A stretch of DNA of 40,307 nucleotides from Paenibacillus typhae (GTDB lineage Bacteria; Bacillota; Bacilli; Paenibacillales; Paenibacillaceae), in NCBI RefSeq assembly GCF_900099765.1, contig NZ_FNDX01000053.1, positions 1 to 40,307 on the forward strand. The letters run 5' to 3'. The notes under the pieces were generated by a model. It made no database searches. It was not told the origin of the DNA and saw nothing but the letters and a program-made list of their open reading frames with translations. Below, piece by piece: positions 1 to 7,910 of the stretch (position 1 is its first letter; each line of letters starts with the position of its first letter). Both the position numbers and the translations under genes were made by a program.

Positions 1-12
1 GTCGAGGGCTTA
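1..12 (+). rRNA. 23S rRNA, 3' end only
   Basis: The first dozen bases (GTCGAGGGCTTA) match the conserved last bases of bacterial 23S rRNA, which end in GGTCGAGGGCTT or GATCGAGGACTT in Firmicutes. The rest of the gene lies before the window. The following 5S gene on the same strand supports the call. The exact 3' end cannot be set from so short a piece. Confidence 0.75.
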
Positions 13-185
13 TCCAATAGTAAATCGCAGATTCGTTTCGGATTCAGTTTTCAGGAATCAAGTTCCTGAAAAACCTTAAGCTGCATGTCCTTTCTGAGGA
101 ATGATCTTTTGTAGCAGCGAATGTTTTTGAAGGTTGGTTATTTTCCTGAAGGATTTCAGGGAGTGATGCGACTGGAAAAAACCCG
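13..185 (+). other. 23S-5S internal transcribed spacer
   Basis: Spacer between the 23S tail and 5S, with no tRNA. It carries a small hairpin (TTTTCAGGAA / TTCCTGAAAA at about 50-76), and a related TTTTCCTGAAGG string recurs near 140-151. These probably form the RNase processing stems that release 23S and 5S; this is inferred from position. Confidence 0.6.
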
Positions 186-302
186 TTTGGTGGCGATAGC
201 GGAAGGGTTCCACGCGTACCCATCCCGAACACGACCGTTAAGCCTTCCAGCGCCGATGGTACTTGGACCGAAGGGTCCCGGGAGAGTAGGACGCCGCCAA
301 GC
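186..302 (+). rRNA. rrf: 5S ribosomal RNA
   Basis: About 117 nt. The ends pair (TTGGTGGCG at 187-195 with CGCCGCCAA at 292-300, with wobble), and the internal blocks CCCATCCCGAACACG and GGGAGAGTAGGACG are hallmarks of Bacillus-type 5S rRNA. It is the last gene of an rrn operon and is followed at once by a terminator. Confidence 0.95.
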
Positions 303-308
303 ACCAAT

Positions 309-338
309 AAAGCATCCCTTAAAGGGATGCTTTTTGTT
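309..338 (+). terminator. rrn operon intrinsic terminator
   Basis: Stem AAAGCATCCC / GGGATGCTTT (309-318 / 324-333) with loop TTAAA, followed by a T-rich tract. It sits seven bases after 5S and ends the rRNA operon. Confidence 0.85.
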
Positions 339-441
339 TTTCCTGGAGATGTTTACAATAGCATAACTCTTATTCACTTACTACTTACCTGCCGGGATCT
401 CGGCGGTTCATGACTGAATCTTACTGCATCAGGCATAACAA

Positions 442-465
442 AAGCCGGGGAGAGATCCCCGGCTT
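442..465 (-). terminator. Terminator of the chemoreceptor gene
   Basis: Stem AAGCCGGGGA / TCCCCGGCTT with a four-base loop. Read on the minus strand it is followed by TTTTGTT, as expected for a terminator 28 bases beyond the chemoreceptor stop. Confidence 0.85.
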
Positions 466-492
466 AATTAAACAGTCCATCTATAATTCTAG

Positions 493-2229
493 CTACACTT
501 TGAATTTATTGATCTGCTCCTGCAGCTCTTCTGCCATCTTGGACAATGCGCCTGCTGATGCGGCAATCTCTTCCATGGAGGCCAGCTGTTCTTCTGCTGC
601 AGCAGATACATTGTGTACTCCGCTTGATGATTCCTCAGCAATCATGGAAATCTCACTCATATACCGGACCGATTCATCCGTAGAAGCTGACATTTCTTCC
701 GAGCCGGCGGATACTTCTTGAATTTCACCAGCGACTTTATTTACTACTTCTGAGATCTGCTCGAAGGCCTGACCCGCTGCAGTTACCATCTCGATTCCTG
801 CTTCTGTTTCACTGCTGTTCACTTTTACGGCCTCTACAGCCTGGTCCGTGTCACTTTGAATGAGTTGCACGAGATCGGTAATTTTCTGTGCAGACAATGA
901 GGATTCTTCAGCCAGCTTACGTACTTCTCCGGCCACAACAGCGAATCCCCGGCCATGCTCACCCGCACGTGCAGCTTCGATGGCCGCATTCAAGGCAAGC
1001 AGATTGGTCTGACGGGCAATATTATTAATTACTCCGGTGATACTGCCAATCTCTGCGGACCGTTCTCCCAGCCCGGTTACCAGCTCTGTCAGTGATGCTA
1101 TGGATGTACGGATAGATCCCATTTGTTCTACAGCCTGACGGACAATCCGGTTGCCCTCCGCCGATTGGTTAGCTGCATCTACAGCAGAGACAGATACGCT
1201 TTGGGCCAGCTGGGCAATTTGTTCAGAACCAAGAGACATCTCGTTCATCGCCTGGGAGGAGCGTTTCACTATGTTCACCTGCTCCGTTGTACCGGCCGCC
1301 AGCAGCTCGACGGTTTCAGAGATTTGCTCGGATGCTTTGGTATTCTGCTCTGCACTCGCCAGCAGCTCTTCCGAGGAAGCGGCTACCTGTTCGGAAGTCG
1401 TGGAAACGGACTCTATCATTGCACGCAGGTTGCCGGTCATGGTATTGAAGGAGGCTGCGAGTGTGCCGAGCTCATCCTTATTTTTAAGTGTAATGGTTTC
1501 ACCGGTCAAATCCCCGTTTGCGATCAGTATTGCCGATGCATTCAGCCTCTGGATGGGCTTAGAGATGATGCTTGCGATGAAGAAGGCTATAATTACAGCA
1601 AGCAGCAGAGAGATAACCGTTACTGCCAATATAATATTAAAAGCTTGTTCTGCGGATTCCAATGATTCATTAGTCGCCTGCTTCGATAACTCATTGACTA
1701 GTGTGATCAGCTGGGCGATGGTATCGTTGGCAGTAAACCATAATGGATATGACTCCGAATGCAGCTTGCTGGCTCCGTCGAAATCGTTAGCCACACCGCG
1801 TTCAATAAACGCAGGCATTTTAGCCAGGTAGGCATCATAGTTCTTGCTGAAGGTATCATATAATGCCAACGCTTCAGTGTTGCCCTCAAGAAGTGAAATC
1901 AGCTCTTTGCGTTCCCCTTCAATTTTGACCTGAAGCTGCTCTAAGGCCTCATTCATTTTTGCAATCTCATTAGCATCTGTCTCGACAATAATGCCAAGAG
2001 CCAGGCGTTCTATGTCCGAGACATCACCGTTCATCATCCCCAGCAGGCTGACACTGGGCATCTGTCTTTGGTCAATTTCCTCTGCATTTGTGGACATACC
2101 CTGAATCTCGGATAAGGCAAATATGCTTACGAAGGCAAGCAGTGCTCCTACGACCAGAAACCCGGCCAGCAACTTCATCCGGATGGTAAGCTTCATTCTT
2201 CCCCTTACATTTCCCCATCTGTCTCTCAT
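493..2229 (-). CDS. Methyl-accepting chemotaxis protein
   Basis: A 578-residue transmembrane chemoreceptor that senses an outside signal and controls the CheA kinase. Seen: TM1 at about 18-40, a helical extracellular domain of about 150 residues (4HB_MCP type), TM2 at about 198-222, HAMP at about 223-275, then a long coiled-coil signalling domain. The conserved hairpin tip is intact (IARQTNLLALNAAIEAARAG at 404-423, then GRGFAVVAGEVRKLAEES). No C-terminal CheR-binding pentapeptide is seen. The GAGGAG ribosome site seven bases before the first ATG supports this start; an internal ATG at residue 12 also has a purine-rich leader. It stands alone and appears to have its own sigma-D-type promoter. 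The ligand cannot be told. Confidence 0.93.
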   Translation of the reverse strand: MRDRWGNVRGRMKLTIRMKLLAGFLVVGALLAFVSIFALSEIQGMSTNAEEIDQRQMPSVSLLGMMNGDVSDIERLALGIIVETDANEIAKMNEALEQLQVKIEGERKELISLLEGNTEALALYDTFSKNYDAYLAKMPAFIERGVANDFDGASKLHSESYPLWFTANDTIAQLITLVNELSKQATNESLESAEQAFNIILAVTVISLLLAVIIAFFIASIISKPIQRLNASAILIANGDLTGETITLKNKDELGTLAASFNTMTGNLRAMIESVSTTSEQVAASSEELLASAEQNTKASEQISETVELLAAGTTEQVNIVKRSSQAMNEMSLGSEQIAQLAQSVSVSAVDAANQSAEGNRIVRQAVEQMGSIRTSIASLTELVTGLGERSAEIGSITGVINNIARQTNLLALNAAIEAARAGEHGRGFAVVAGEVRKLAEESSLSAQKITDLVQLIQSDTDQAVEAVKVNSSETEAGIEMVTAAGQAFEQISEVVNKVAGEIQEVSAGSEEMSASTDESVRYMSEISMIAEESSSGVHNVSAAAEEQLASMEEIAASAGALSKMAEELQEQINKFKV

Positions 2230-2274
2230 TTACCCACTCCTCAACTTTGTGCAAAATATAAATGTCTGTATACT

Positions 2275-2302
2275 ATATCGACACCTTTCTGTATGAATTG
2301 TA
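2275..2302 (-). promoter_or_regulatory. Sigma-D-like (motility) promoter of the chemoreceptor
   Basis: On the minus strand, TACA, 16 bases, then GTCGATAT. The Bacillus sigma-D consensus is TAAA-N15-GCCGATAT, so the -10 matches 7 of 8 and the -35 core 3 of 4. The start of transcription would lie about 40 bases before the ATG at 2229. Chemoreceptors are classic sigma-D genes, which supports the reading. Confidence 0.6.
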
Positions 2303-2401
2303 GTTATGTAAATTTAATATATATAAATTTATTTAAGAGATAATGATTTGACATGGGTAAAGTCTTTAAATTCAGCAATAATCTGGTTAGAGTCCAGGAA
2401 A

Positions 2402-2445
2402 GAGCCGTTCTAAACACTTAATGTGTGTTTGGAACGGCTTTTTAT
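2402..2445 (+). terminator. Strong hairpin with T-tract between two minus-strand genes
   Basis: Stem AGCCGTTC / GAACGGCT (2403-2410 / 2432-2439), continued by AAACAC / GTGTTT, and followed on the plus strand by TTTTTAT. The upstream minus gene (nucleotidase, ending at 2472) would read it in the opposite direction, where the T-tract is only CTTTCC. It may work both ways; the better polarity is plus. Confidence 0.65.
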
Positions 2446-2471
2446 GATCGTAATATCGTCTGCTCCTGCAG

Positions 2472-4067
2472 TTACTCCGTTAATCCGCCCACAACCCGCC
2501 AGTTATGATTAACCCCGGCTCTAATCCGGCCCCGTGTGCTAATATAATCGGCAATCAGCTCAACCATATCGGTCGGGATGTCCTTAACGACAGGCTTGTC
2601 TTGGAACATCGCAAAATTGCCGCCTCCGGCTGCCCGGTAGTTGTTCATAACGACGTCATATTCCTTGTCTGCATCAAGCGGCTGGCCGTTCCGCTGCAGC
2701 ATCGTCACCCGCTGGCCGGCTGGCTTGGAGATGTCGAGCTCATATTCTATCCCTTCCCACATGTCATAGTTGAAATGCTGCGGCTTGGGCGACAGGAAAG
2801 CCGGGTTTACGGTGATATAGCCCTCTGCGTTTAATGTGAAATATTCAGCTGATTGTTCGAGTGCAGCTCTAATATCAGCCACCGGGACGCGGAGCACTTT
2901 TAAGGTGTTGGGATAAATATAGTTTGAAACAATTTCGCGCATCGTTATGACTTCACCAAAGCCGGGAGACACATTATCAAACAGGGCCGCAGCTGATAGC
3001 TCTGCACCGGAGCTGTCCATCTGTACACGGTGAATAAACTCAATCAGCGGATGCTCTTTCAGCCGGGCAGCGGCGTGGGAGCGAACGGTCATATCCCCGT
3101 CCACAAAGCCGAACGGCTGATCAAGCCAGGTTTGGGTCAGCTCCTCGATTTCGCCCACAAGCTGTTGAATAGTCTGATCAGGCTCATACTCCGCAGCGGA
3201 GATTAACTCGGACTTGCTGCGGGCCACACTCCAGCCCTCCGGATGCCGCTCCAGCAGCAGCGTGATTTTGCCTAAATATCTGCCCTCATTTCCGGGCTGA
3301 ACCACACAGACACCGTGGATGCTGCAGTTCTCTATGGCACGGTGCTGGTGTCCTGTGAGCAATACGTCAATACCCTCCACCTGCTCGCAGAGAGCATATC
3401 CAACGTTCTCCCCGGTTAACGGCTCAGTCGGCAGTCCGGTTTCGGGATCACGCTCAAAGCCCCCGTGGTAAGACACCACGATTACATCTGCTTTTACCAC
3501 AGTTCGCATGACAGACACCCACTTCTGCGCAGTGCTCACCGGATCTTCGAACAGCAGACCAGTAATATGCTGCGGCTGCTCCCAGGCCGGGATATAGGAG
3601 GTGGTCAGTCCCAGAACACCAATCCGCACACCATTCTCCATCTCGTATATACGATAAGGCATACCGAACGCGGGCTGTCCGGTGGCTGCGTCCACGATAT
3701 TGGCCGATAACCACGGAAAGTCTGAAGCTTCCACGGCATTCCGCAGATAAGACAGACCATAATTAAACTCGTGATTGCCCGGAACGGCAGCATCATAACG
3801 CAGCTCATTCAGGCAGGCAATCACCGGATTCGGCAGCAGGCTGTTCACCTTGGCATGGTAGTACGTTAGAGGAGTACCCTGCAGACAATCCCCGTTATCG
3901 ATCAGCAGCGTATGCGGATATGTACGGCGGATCTCCTTGATGATACTTGCTGTACGTGCCAGCCCGTACGGGACTCCGCTGCGGGTGGCATAGCTGCCTG
4001 CCAGTATAAATCCGTGCAGGTCACTGGTTTCCATAAGCACCACTTCACATTGCTCAGAAGACATCAT
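2472..4067 (-). CDS. 5'-nucleotidase / 2',3'-cyclic phosphodiesterase family metallophosphatase
   Basis: A 531-residue two-domain phosphoesterase of the UshA/CpdB/YfkN family, which removes phosphate from nucleotides or related esters. The N-terminal metallophosphatase domain has the metal motifs DLHG (16-19), DNGDCLQG, GNHEFNYG, SYHGG and TGHQHR. The C-terminal substrate domain has the family signature NNYRAAGGGNF near the end. No signal peptide is present, whereas UshA and YfkN are exported, so this one should act in the cytosol. AAAGGAG lies four bases before the first ATG and seven before a second adjacent ATG (4064), which may be the real start. It is divergent from phnD across 190 bases, which suggests a joint phosphate-related role. 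The exact substrate is unknown. Confidence 0.88.
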   Translation of the reverse strand: MMSSEQCEVVLMETSDLHGFILAGSYATRSGVPYGLARTASIIKEIRRTYPHTLLIDNGDCLQGTPLTYYHAKVNSLLPNPVIACLNELRYDAAVPGNHEFNYGLSYLRNAVEASDFPWLSANIVDAATGQPAFGMPYRIYEMENGVRIGVLGLTTSYIPAWEQPQHITGLLFEDPVSTAQKWVSVMRTVVKADVIVVSYHGGFERDPETGLPTEPLTGENVGYALCEQVEGIDVLLTGHQHRAIENCSIHGVCVVQPGNEGRYLGKITLLLERHPEGWSVARSKSELISAAEYEPDQTIQQLVGEIEELTQTWLDQPFGFVDGDMTVRSHAAARLKEHPLIEFIHRVQMDSSGAELSAAALFDNVSPGFGEVITMREIVSNYIYPNTLKVLRVPVADIRAALEQSAEYFTLNAEGYITVNPAFLSPKPQHFNYDMWEGIEYELDISKPAGQRVTMLQRNGQPLDADKEYDVVMNNYRAAGGGNFAMFQDKPVVKDIPTDMVELIADYISTRGRIRAGVNHNWRVVGGLTE

Positions 4068-4179
4068 TACGCTCCTTTACCGCTTTTCTCAAAAGATTGG
4101 ACTATTCTATCACATGATTTTACGGATTTACTAGTCCCTGTGAGTTTTATCCTGGCGATTACATTTCTATGTCAGCTAT

Positions 4180-4208
4180 TTAACAATTGAATTATATAGT
4201 AGTTAAGC
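4180..4208 (+). promoter_or_regulatory. Possible phnD promoter with Pho-box-like repeats
   Basis: TATAGT (4195-4200) is a good -10 candidate without a good -35. TTAACA (4180), ATTATA (4191) and TTAAGC (4203) recur every 11-12 bases, resembling the TT-A-A-CA direct repeats bound by PhoP in Bacillus. Matches are loose. The reading rests on position upstream of a phosphonate-type importer. Confidence 0.3.
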
Positions 4209-4260
4209 ATTCAAAAAATACAGTCTTATTCCAAGACGAGAAAAAGCGGAGGTTCTCTAA

Positions 4261-5355
4261 GTGAAGAAAAGAATGAAGCACTTGTTTGCAGGGGTACTGG
4301 CAATCGGACTGCTGGCAGGATGCAGCGCAAATAACAATGCGGCTAATAACGGAAATGTTAACAACTCGGCAGCAGCCAATAGTGCTGCGGCAACAGAGCA
4401 GCCGGCTGCGGGCACAGCCATTGATGTTTTGAAAGTAAGCTTTGTCCCTTCCAAAGATCCGGATCAGATTATAACAGCTACCGAGCCGCTAAAAGAGCTG
4501 CTGAAGAAACAGCTGGATACAAAAGGCTTTACAGTGGGCGATGTGCAGATTGATGTAGGCACTACGTACGAAGCGGTAGGCGAGGCGCTCAGCGCAGGAA
4601 CAACAGATGTCGGATTAATTCCGGGCGGTACATATACGCTGTACGATGACGGTGCAGAAGTGATTCTGACGGCAACACGCAAAGCGCTGTCCAACGATTC
4701 CGACAATCCGAAGGACTGGAACGACAACAAGCCGACTACGGGTCTTGATACGGAGCAGGCATCCTATTACCGCTCACTGCTCATCGCAGGTCCTTCCGCA
4801 AAGGGACAAGAGCTGGCTGCAAAAGTGAACAAGGGTGAAGAACTGACCTGGGAAGACCTGAACAGTGCTACCTGGGCTGTAATGTCTACTTCATCATCCG
4901 CAGGCTACATCTACCCGACACTGTGGCTGCAGGAGAAATACGGCAAGAGTCTGACTGATCTGGCTAAGGTAACACAGTCCGATTCTTACGGAAGCTCCTT
5001 TGCCCGCCTGGCTGCCGGACAGGCTGATATTGTTGTCGCATTTGCAGATGCCCGCCGTGACAACGAAGAAAAGTGGACCAGCGAGTACGGCGGCACTGGT
5101 TCGATCTGGGATCAGACGAACGTGATCGGTGTAACGCAGCCGATTTACAATGACACCGTCAGCGTAAGCAAGAACTCGCCGATCATGAATGACGAGCTGA
5201 AAAAAGCGCTGGAGGAATCGTTCATGGAAATTGCCGAAACCCCTGAGGGTAAGGAAGTAATCGCGATCTACTCTCATGAAGGTTACAAGGCTGCCCAGTC
5301 TTCTGATTACGACGGTGAGCGTCAGGCCCAGGAACTGATCCGGAGCATGAAATAA
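4261..5355 (+). CDS. phnD: Phosphonate/phosphate-type ABC transporter binding lipoprotein
   Basis: A 364-residue substrate-binding lipoprotein that captures an organic or oxidised phosphorus compound outside the membrane. It has a GTG start eight bases after a GGAGG ribosome site, a lipoprotein signal peptide with LLAGC (Cys21), a low-complexity Asn/Ala linker, then a PhnD-type domain (KVSFVPSKDPDQI at the mature N terminus, a Ser/Thr-rich binding loop STSSSAGYIYP). The family takes up phosphonates, phosphite, hypophosphite or phosphate esters; the ligand cannot be read from sequence. It is the first gene of phnD-phnC-phnE-phnE. A hairpin directly after it should make its transcript more abundant than the rest. 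Confidence 0.92.
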   Translation: MKKRMKHLFAGVLAIGLLAGCSANNNAANNGNVNNSAAANSAAATEQPAAGTAIDVLKVSFVPSKDPDQIITATEPLKELLKKQLDTKGFTVGDVQIDVGTTYEAVGEALSAGTTDVGLIPGGTYTLYDDGAEVILTATRKALSNDSDNPKDWNDNKPTTGLDTEQASYYRSLLIAGPSAKGQELAAKVNKGEELTWEDLNSATWAVMSTSSSAGYIYPTLWLQEKYGKSLTDLAKVTQSDSYGSSFARLAAGQADIVVAFADARRDNEEKWTSEYGGTGSIWDQTNVIGVTQPIYNDTVSVSKNSPIMNDELKKALEESFMEIAETPEGKEVIAIYSHEGYKAAQSSDYDGERQAQELIRSMK

Positions 5356-5383
5356 CAGCTTCACCATAGGCGTGAACACCTGA

Positions 5384-5420
5384 ATGAGAACATCATGATT
5401 TCATGATGCTCTCATTTTTG
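5384..5420 (+). terminator. Attenuating terminator between phnD and phnC
   Basis: Near-perfect 15-base arms ATGAGAACATCATGA / TCATGATGCTCTCAT (5384-5398 / 5401-5415) followed by TTTTG. It lies inside the transporter operon, so it is likely a partial terminator or 3' stabiliser that lets the binding protein outnumber the membrane parts. Confidence 0.8.
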
Positions 5421-5457
5421 TTGCTTTCCAAAAATTCATTAAAGGATTGAGTGCCCC

Positions 5458-6243
5458 ATGATTCAATTTGTCGATGTAACCAAAACCTATACGAACGGCA
5501 CTACAGCCCTTAATCATGTTAATCTGACATTCGAGCAGGGAGAATTTGTAGCGGTTATCGGCCTGTCAGGTGCCGGCAAATCGACTTTAATCCGCTGCAT
5601 TAATCGTATACATGACATTACAAGCGGCACAATCATCGTTGATAAGGTGGATGTAGCGGGTCTCAGAGGACAGCATATCCGTCAATTTCGCCGCCGGATC
5701 GGCATGATTTTTCAGTCGTTTAATCTCGTAACCCGCACAACAGTAATTAACAATGTCCTGGTATCCTTCGTTCCCGGGCTTCCAATCTGGCGGAAGGTAA
5801 CGGGAATTTTCCGGAGGGAGCATAAGATCAAAGCACTGGAGGCGCTGGACAAGGTCGGTATTCTGGACAAAGCCTTCGTCCGGGTGGATCAGCTGTCCGG
5901 CGGTCAGCAGCAGCGTGTTGCCCTGGCGCGTACCCTCGCCCAGAATCCGGACATTATTCTCGCGGATGAGCCGATTGCCTCGCTTGATCCGGTTACGGCG
6001 CGTGTTGTGATGGATGACTTCAAAAGGATCAATAAGGAGATGAACATCTCCGTGATCATGAATATACACCATGTGGAGATTGCCCTTGAATACGCAGACC
6101 GGATCATCGGCATCCGCAAGGGTGAGGTTGTTTTTGACGGCATAACCTCACAGGTGACCCAAGAGATTCTGCAGGATATTTACGGCGGAAAATGGGAAGC
6201 GGAGAAAGCAGCGATAGAGGAGCAGCCGGCCTATGTACGATAA
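5458..6243 (+). CDS. phnC: Phosphonate-type ABC transporter ATPase
   Basis: A 261-residue ABC ATPase that powers the PhnE permeases. Visible motifs: Walker A GLSGAGKS (35-42), Q-loop MIFQSFNL, signature LSGGQ (146-150), Walker B IILADEP (166-172), and H-loop His204. The sequence is PhnC-like over its whole length, including the family ending in which the ATPase domain closes with LQDIYGG. An AAAGGA ribosome site lies 11 bases upstream. Its last 11 bases overlap the start of the next gene, so translation is probably coupled. Confidence 0.94.
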   Translation: MIQFVDVTKTYTNGTTALNHVNLTFEQGEFVAVIGLSGAGKSTLIRCINRIHDITSGTIIVDKVDVAGLRGQHIRQFRRRIGMIFQSFNLVTRTTVINNVLVSFVPGLPIWRKVTGIFRREHKIKALEALDKVGILDKAFVRVDQLSGGQQQRVALARTLAQNPDIILADEPIASLDPVTARVVMDDFKRINKEMNISVIMNIHHVEIALEYADRIIGIRKGEVVFDGITSQVTQEILQDIYGGKWEAEKAAIEEQPAYVR

Positions 6244-7048
6244 ACTGTTTCCCCCGAAGAAAATCGTGCTCCCCTCCGGGACAACCGTACTGCAGAAACG
6301 GTCGCGTACACCGCTGATATTGCTCATTCTGGTTGTATGTACGGTATTGTCTGCAGATTTTACAGGCTTCAGCTTCAAATTGCTGTTTACGCGGATTCAT
6401 CAGTTCTTTACGATCGTACTGGCGATGATTCCGCCGGACTGGAGCAGCCTGTCTGAAATCTGGACGCCGCTGCTGGACACCATCAAAATGTCGCTCCTCG
6501 GCTCCATCATCGGCGCAGGGATTGCGCTGCCCGTTGCGGTGGCTGCCTCCTCCAATATCATCCAGTCGAAGGTGATTACCTTCATCAGCAAGGTGGTGCT
6601 CAGCCTGCTCCGCACACTGCCGACACTGGTATCCGCGTTAATCGCTACCTTTGTGTTCGGCCTGGGGACCATGGCGGGAACGGTCGCGATCATGCTGTTT
6701 ACCATTTCTTACGTCGGCAAGCTGCTGTACGAGCAGATTGAGAATGTAGATATGGGACCTTTTGAGGCGATGGAGTCACTCGGGATGACCCGGCTGCAGG
6801 CCTTCCGGTTTGCTGTAATGCCGCAGGTGCTCCCCGGTTACATCTCCACCTCCCTGTATTGCTTTGAAGGAAATGTGCGGTATGCGGCCATTCTGGGCTT
6901 TGTCGGAGCCGGCGGCATTGGGCTGATTCTGAATGAAGGCATCGGCTGGCGCGATTATCCCGCAGTCGGAATGATTATTCTGGTGCTGATTGTAACGGTA
7001 ACCCTGATAGAGAGCATTAGTGAGCATTTCCGTAAGAAGCTAATTTAA
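6233..7048 (+). CDS. phnE: Phosphonate-type ABC transporter permease 1
   Basis: A 271-residue inner-membrane permease of the PhnE family with about six TM segments. The cytoplasmic loop that docks on PhnC is seen in MESLGMTRLQAFRFAVMPQVLPG, and FVGAGGIG follows in the typical place. It begins inside the end of phnC and is followed 14 bases later by a second permease, so the importer is probably a PhnE heterodimer. Confidence 0.93.
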   Translation: MYDKLFPPKKIVLPSGTTVLQKRSRTPLILLILVVCTVLSADFTGFSFKLLFTRIHQFFTIVLAMIPPDWSSLSEIWTPLLDTIKMSLLGSIIGAGIALPVAVAASSNIIQSKVITFISKVVLSLLRTLPTLVSALIATFVFGLGTMAGTVAIMLFTISYVGKLLYEQIENVDMGPFEAMESLGMTRLQAFRFAVMPQVLPGYISTSLYCFEGNVRYAAILGFVGAGGIGLILNEGIGWRDYPAVGMIILVLIVTVTLIESISEHFRKKLI

Positions 7049-7062
7049 GGAGAGTTGCAGGA

Positions 7063-7869
7063 ATGAATACCATTGAGAAGCAGCTGGCAGCTGCTCCCCG
7101 CAATCAGCGGTATCTGTGGACAATCGCAGCCATCGTCGCTGTACTGTTCGTGTGGTCCCTGACGGCGGTTAACTTGAATCAAATCGAACAAAGCGGTCTG
7201 AAGATTGCCAAAAATATCGTGTACGGGCTTACTCACCCGGATACGGAGCTGTTATTCAACGTATCGAAGCAAAGCGTGCTGTATCTGCTGCTTCAGACGG
7301 TGGCCATTGCTTTTCTCGGGACCATTGTGGGTGCAGTACTGGCTGTACCGCTGGCCTTTCTCGCAGCCTCCAACATTGTGCCAAAGCCCGTATCCTGGGT
7401 GACCAGACTTGTGCTGATCGTCATCCGTACCGTGCCGGCGCTTGTGTACGGACTCATGTTCATCCGGGTTACCGGGCCGGGGGCGTTCGCCGGGGTGCTG
7501 ACTGTCGGATTAACCTCCATAGGAATGCTGGCCAAGCTGTATGTCGATGCAATCGAGGAGCTGGATACGCGTGTCCTGGAGTCGATGACCTCTGTGGGAT
7601 GTACTACCTTTGAGAAAATCCGCTTCGGCATCGTCCCGCAGCTCCTGTCCGTATTCATGTCGGTGATGATCTACCGCTTCGACATGAATATGCGTGAGGC
7701 TTCGATTCTGGGGATGGTCAGCGCCGGAGGCATCGGGGCACCGCTTATCTTCGCCATGCGCAGCTATAAGTGGGATCAGGTCGGCTCGATCCTCATCGGA
7801 CTGGTTGTCTTTATTCTTATCATTGAATATTTCTCTAACCGGGTACGTGCGAAGCTGGTTAAGGGATAA
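7063..7869 (+). CDS. phnE: Phosphonate-type ABC transporter permease 2
   Basis: A 268-residue second PhnE paralogue. The docking loop reads MTSVGCTTFEKIRFGIVPQL, and MVSAGGIGAPL matches the family. GGAG lies ten bases before the ATG. It closes the operon. No phosphonatase, C-P lyase or phosphite dehydrogenase gene follows, so the fate of the imported compound is not encoded next to the importer. Confidence 0.92.
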   Translation: MNTIEKQLAAAPRNQRYLWTIAAIVAVLFVWSLTAVNLNQIEQSGLKIAKNIVYGLTHPDTELLFNVSKQSVLYLLLQTVAIAFLGTIVGAVLAVPLAFLAASNIVPKPVSWVTRLVLIVIRTVPALVYGLMFIRVTGPGAFAGVLTVGLTSIGMLAKLYVDAIEELDTRVLESMTSVGCTTFEKIRFGIVPQLLSVFMSVMIYRFDMNMREASILGMVSAGGIGAPLIFAMRSYKWDQVGSILIGLVVFILIIEYFSNRVRAKLVKG

Positions 7870-7875
7870 TGCAGC

Positions 7876-7910
7876 AAGCCCGGCGCTAATCCGCCGGGCT
7901 TGTCCTCTTT
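7876..7910 (+). terminator. Terminator of the phn operon, overlapping the helicase stop codon
   Basis: Stem AAGCCCGGCG / CGCCGGGCTT (7876-7885 / 7892-7901) with loop CTAATC and then GTCCTCTTTT. The convergent helicase gene ends inside the loop (stop at 7888-7886), so one arm also encodes its last residues. Confidence 0.75.

Noticed and set aside
1123..1831. Long open frames opposite the chemoreceptor gene (180 and 226 codons)
   Set aside because: They lie antisense to a clear MCP coding sequence, lack ribosome sites and show no family pattern; they mirror its codon composition.
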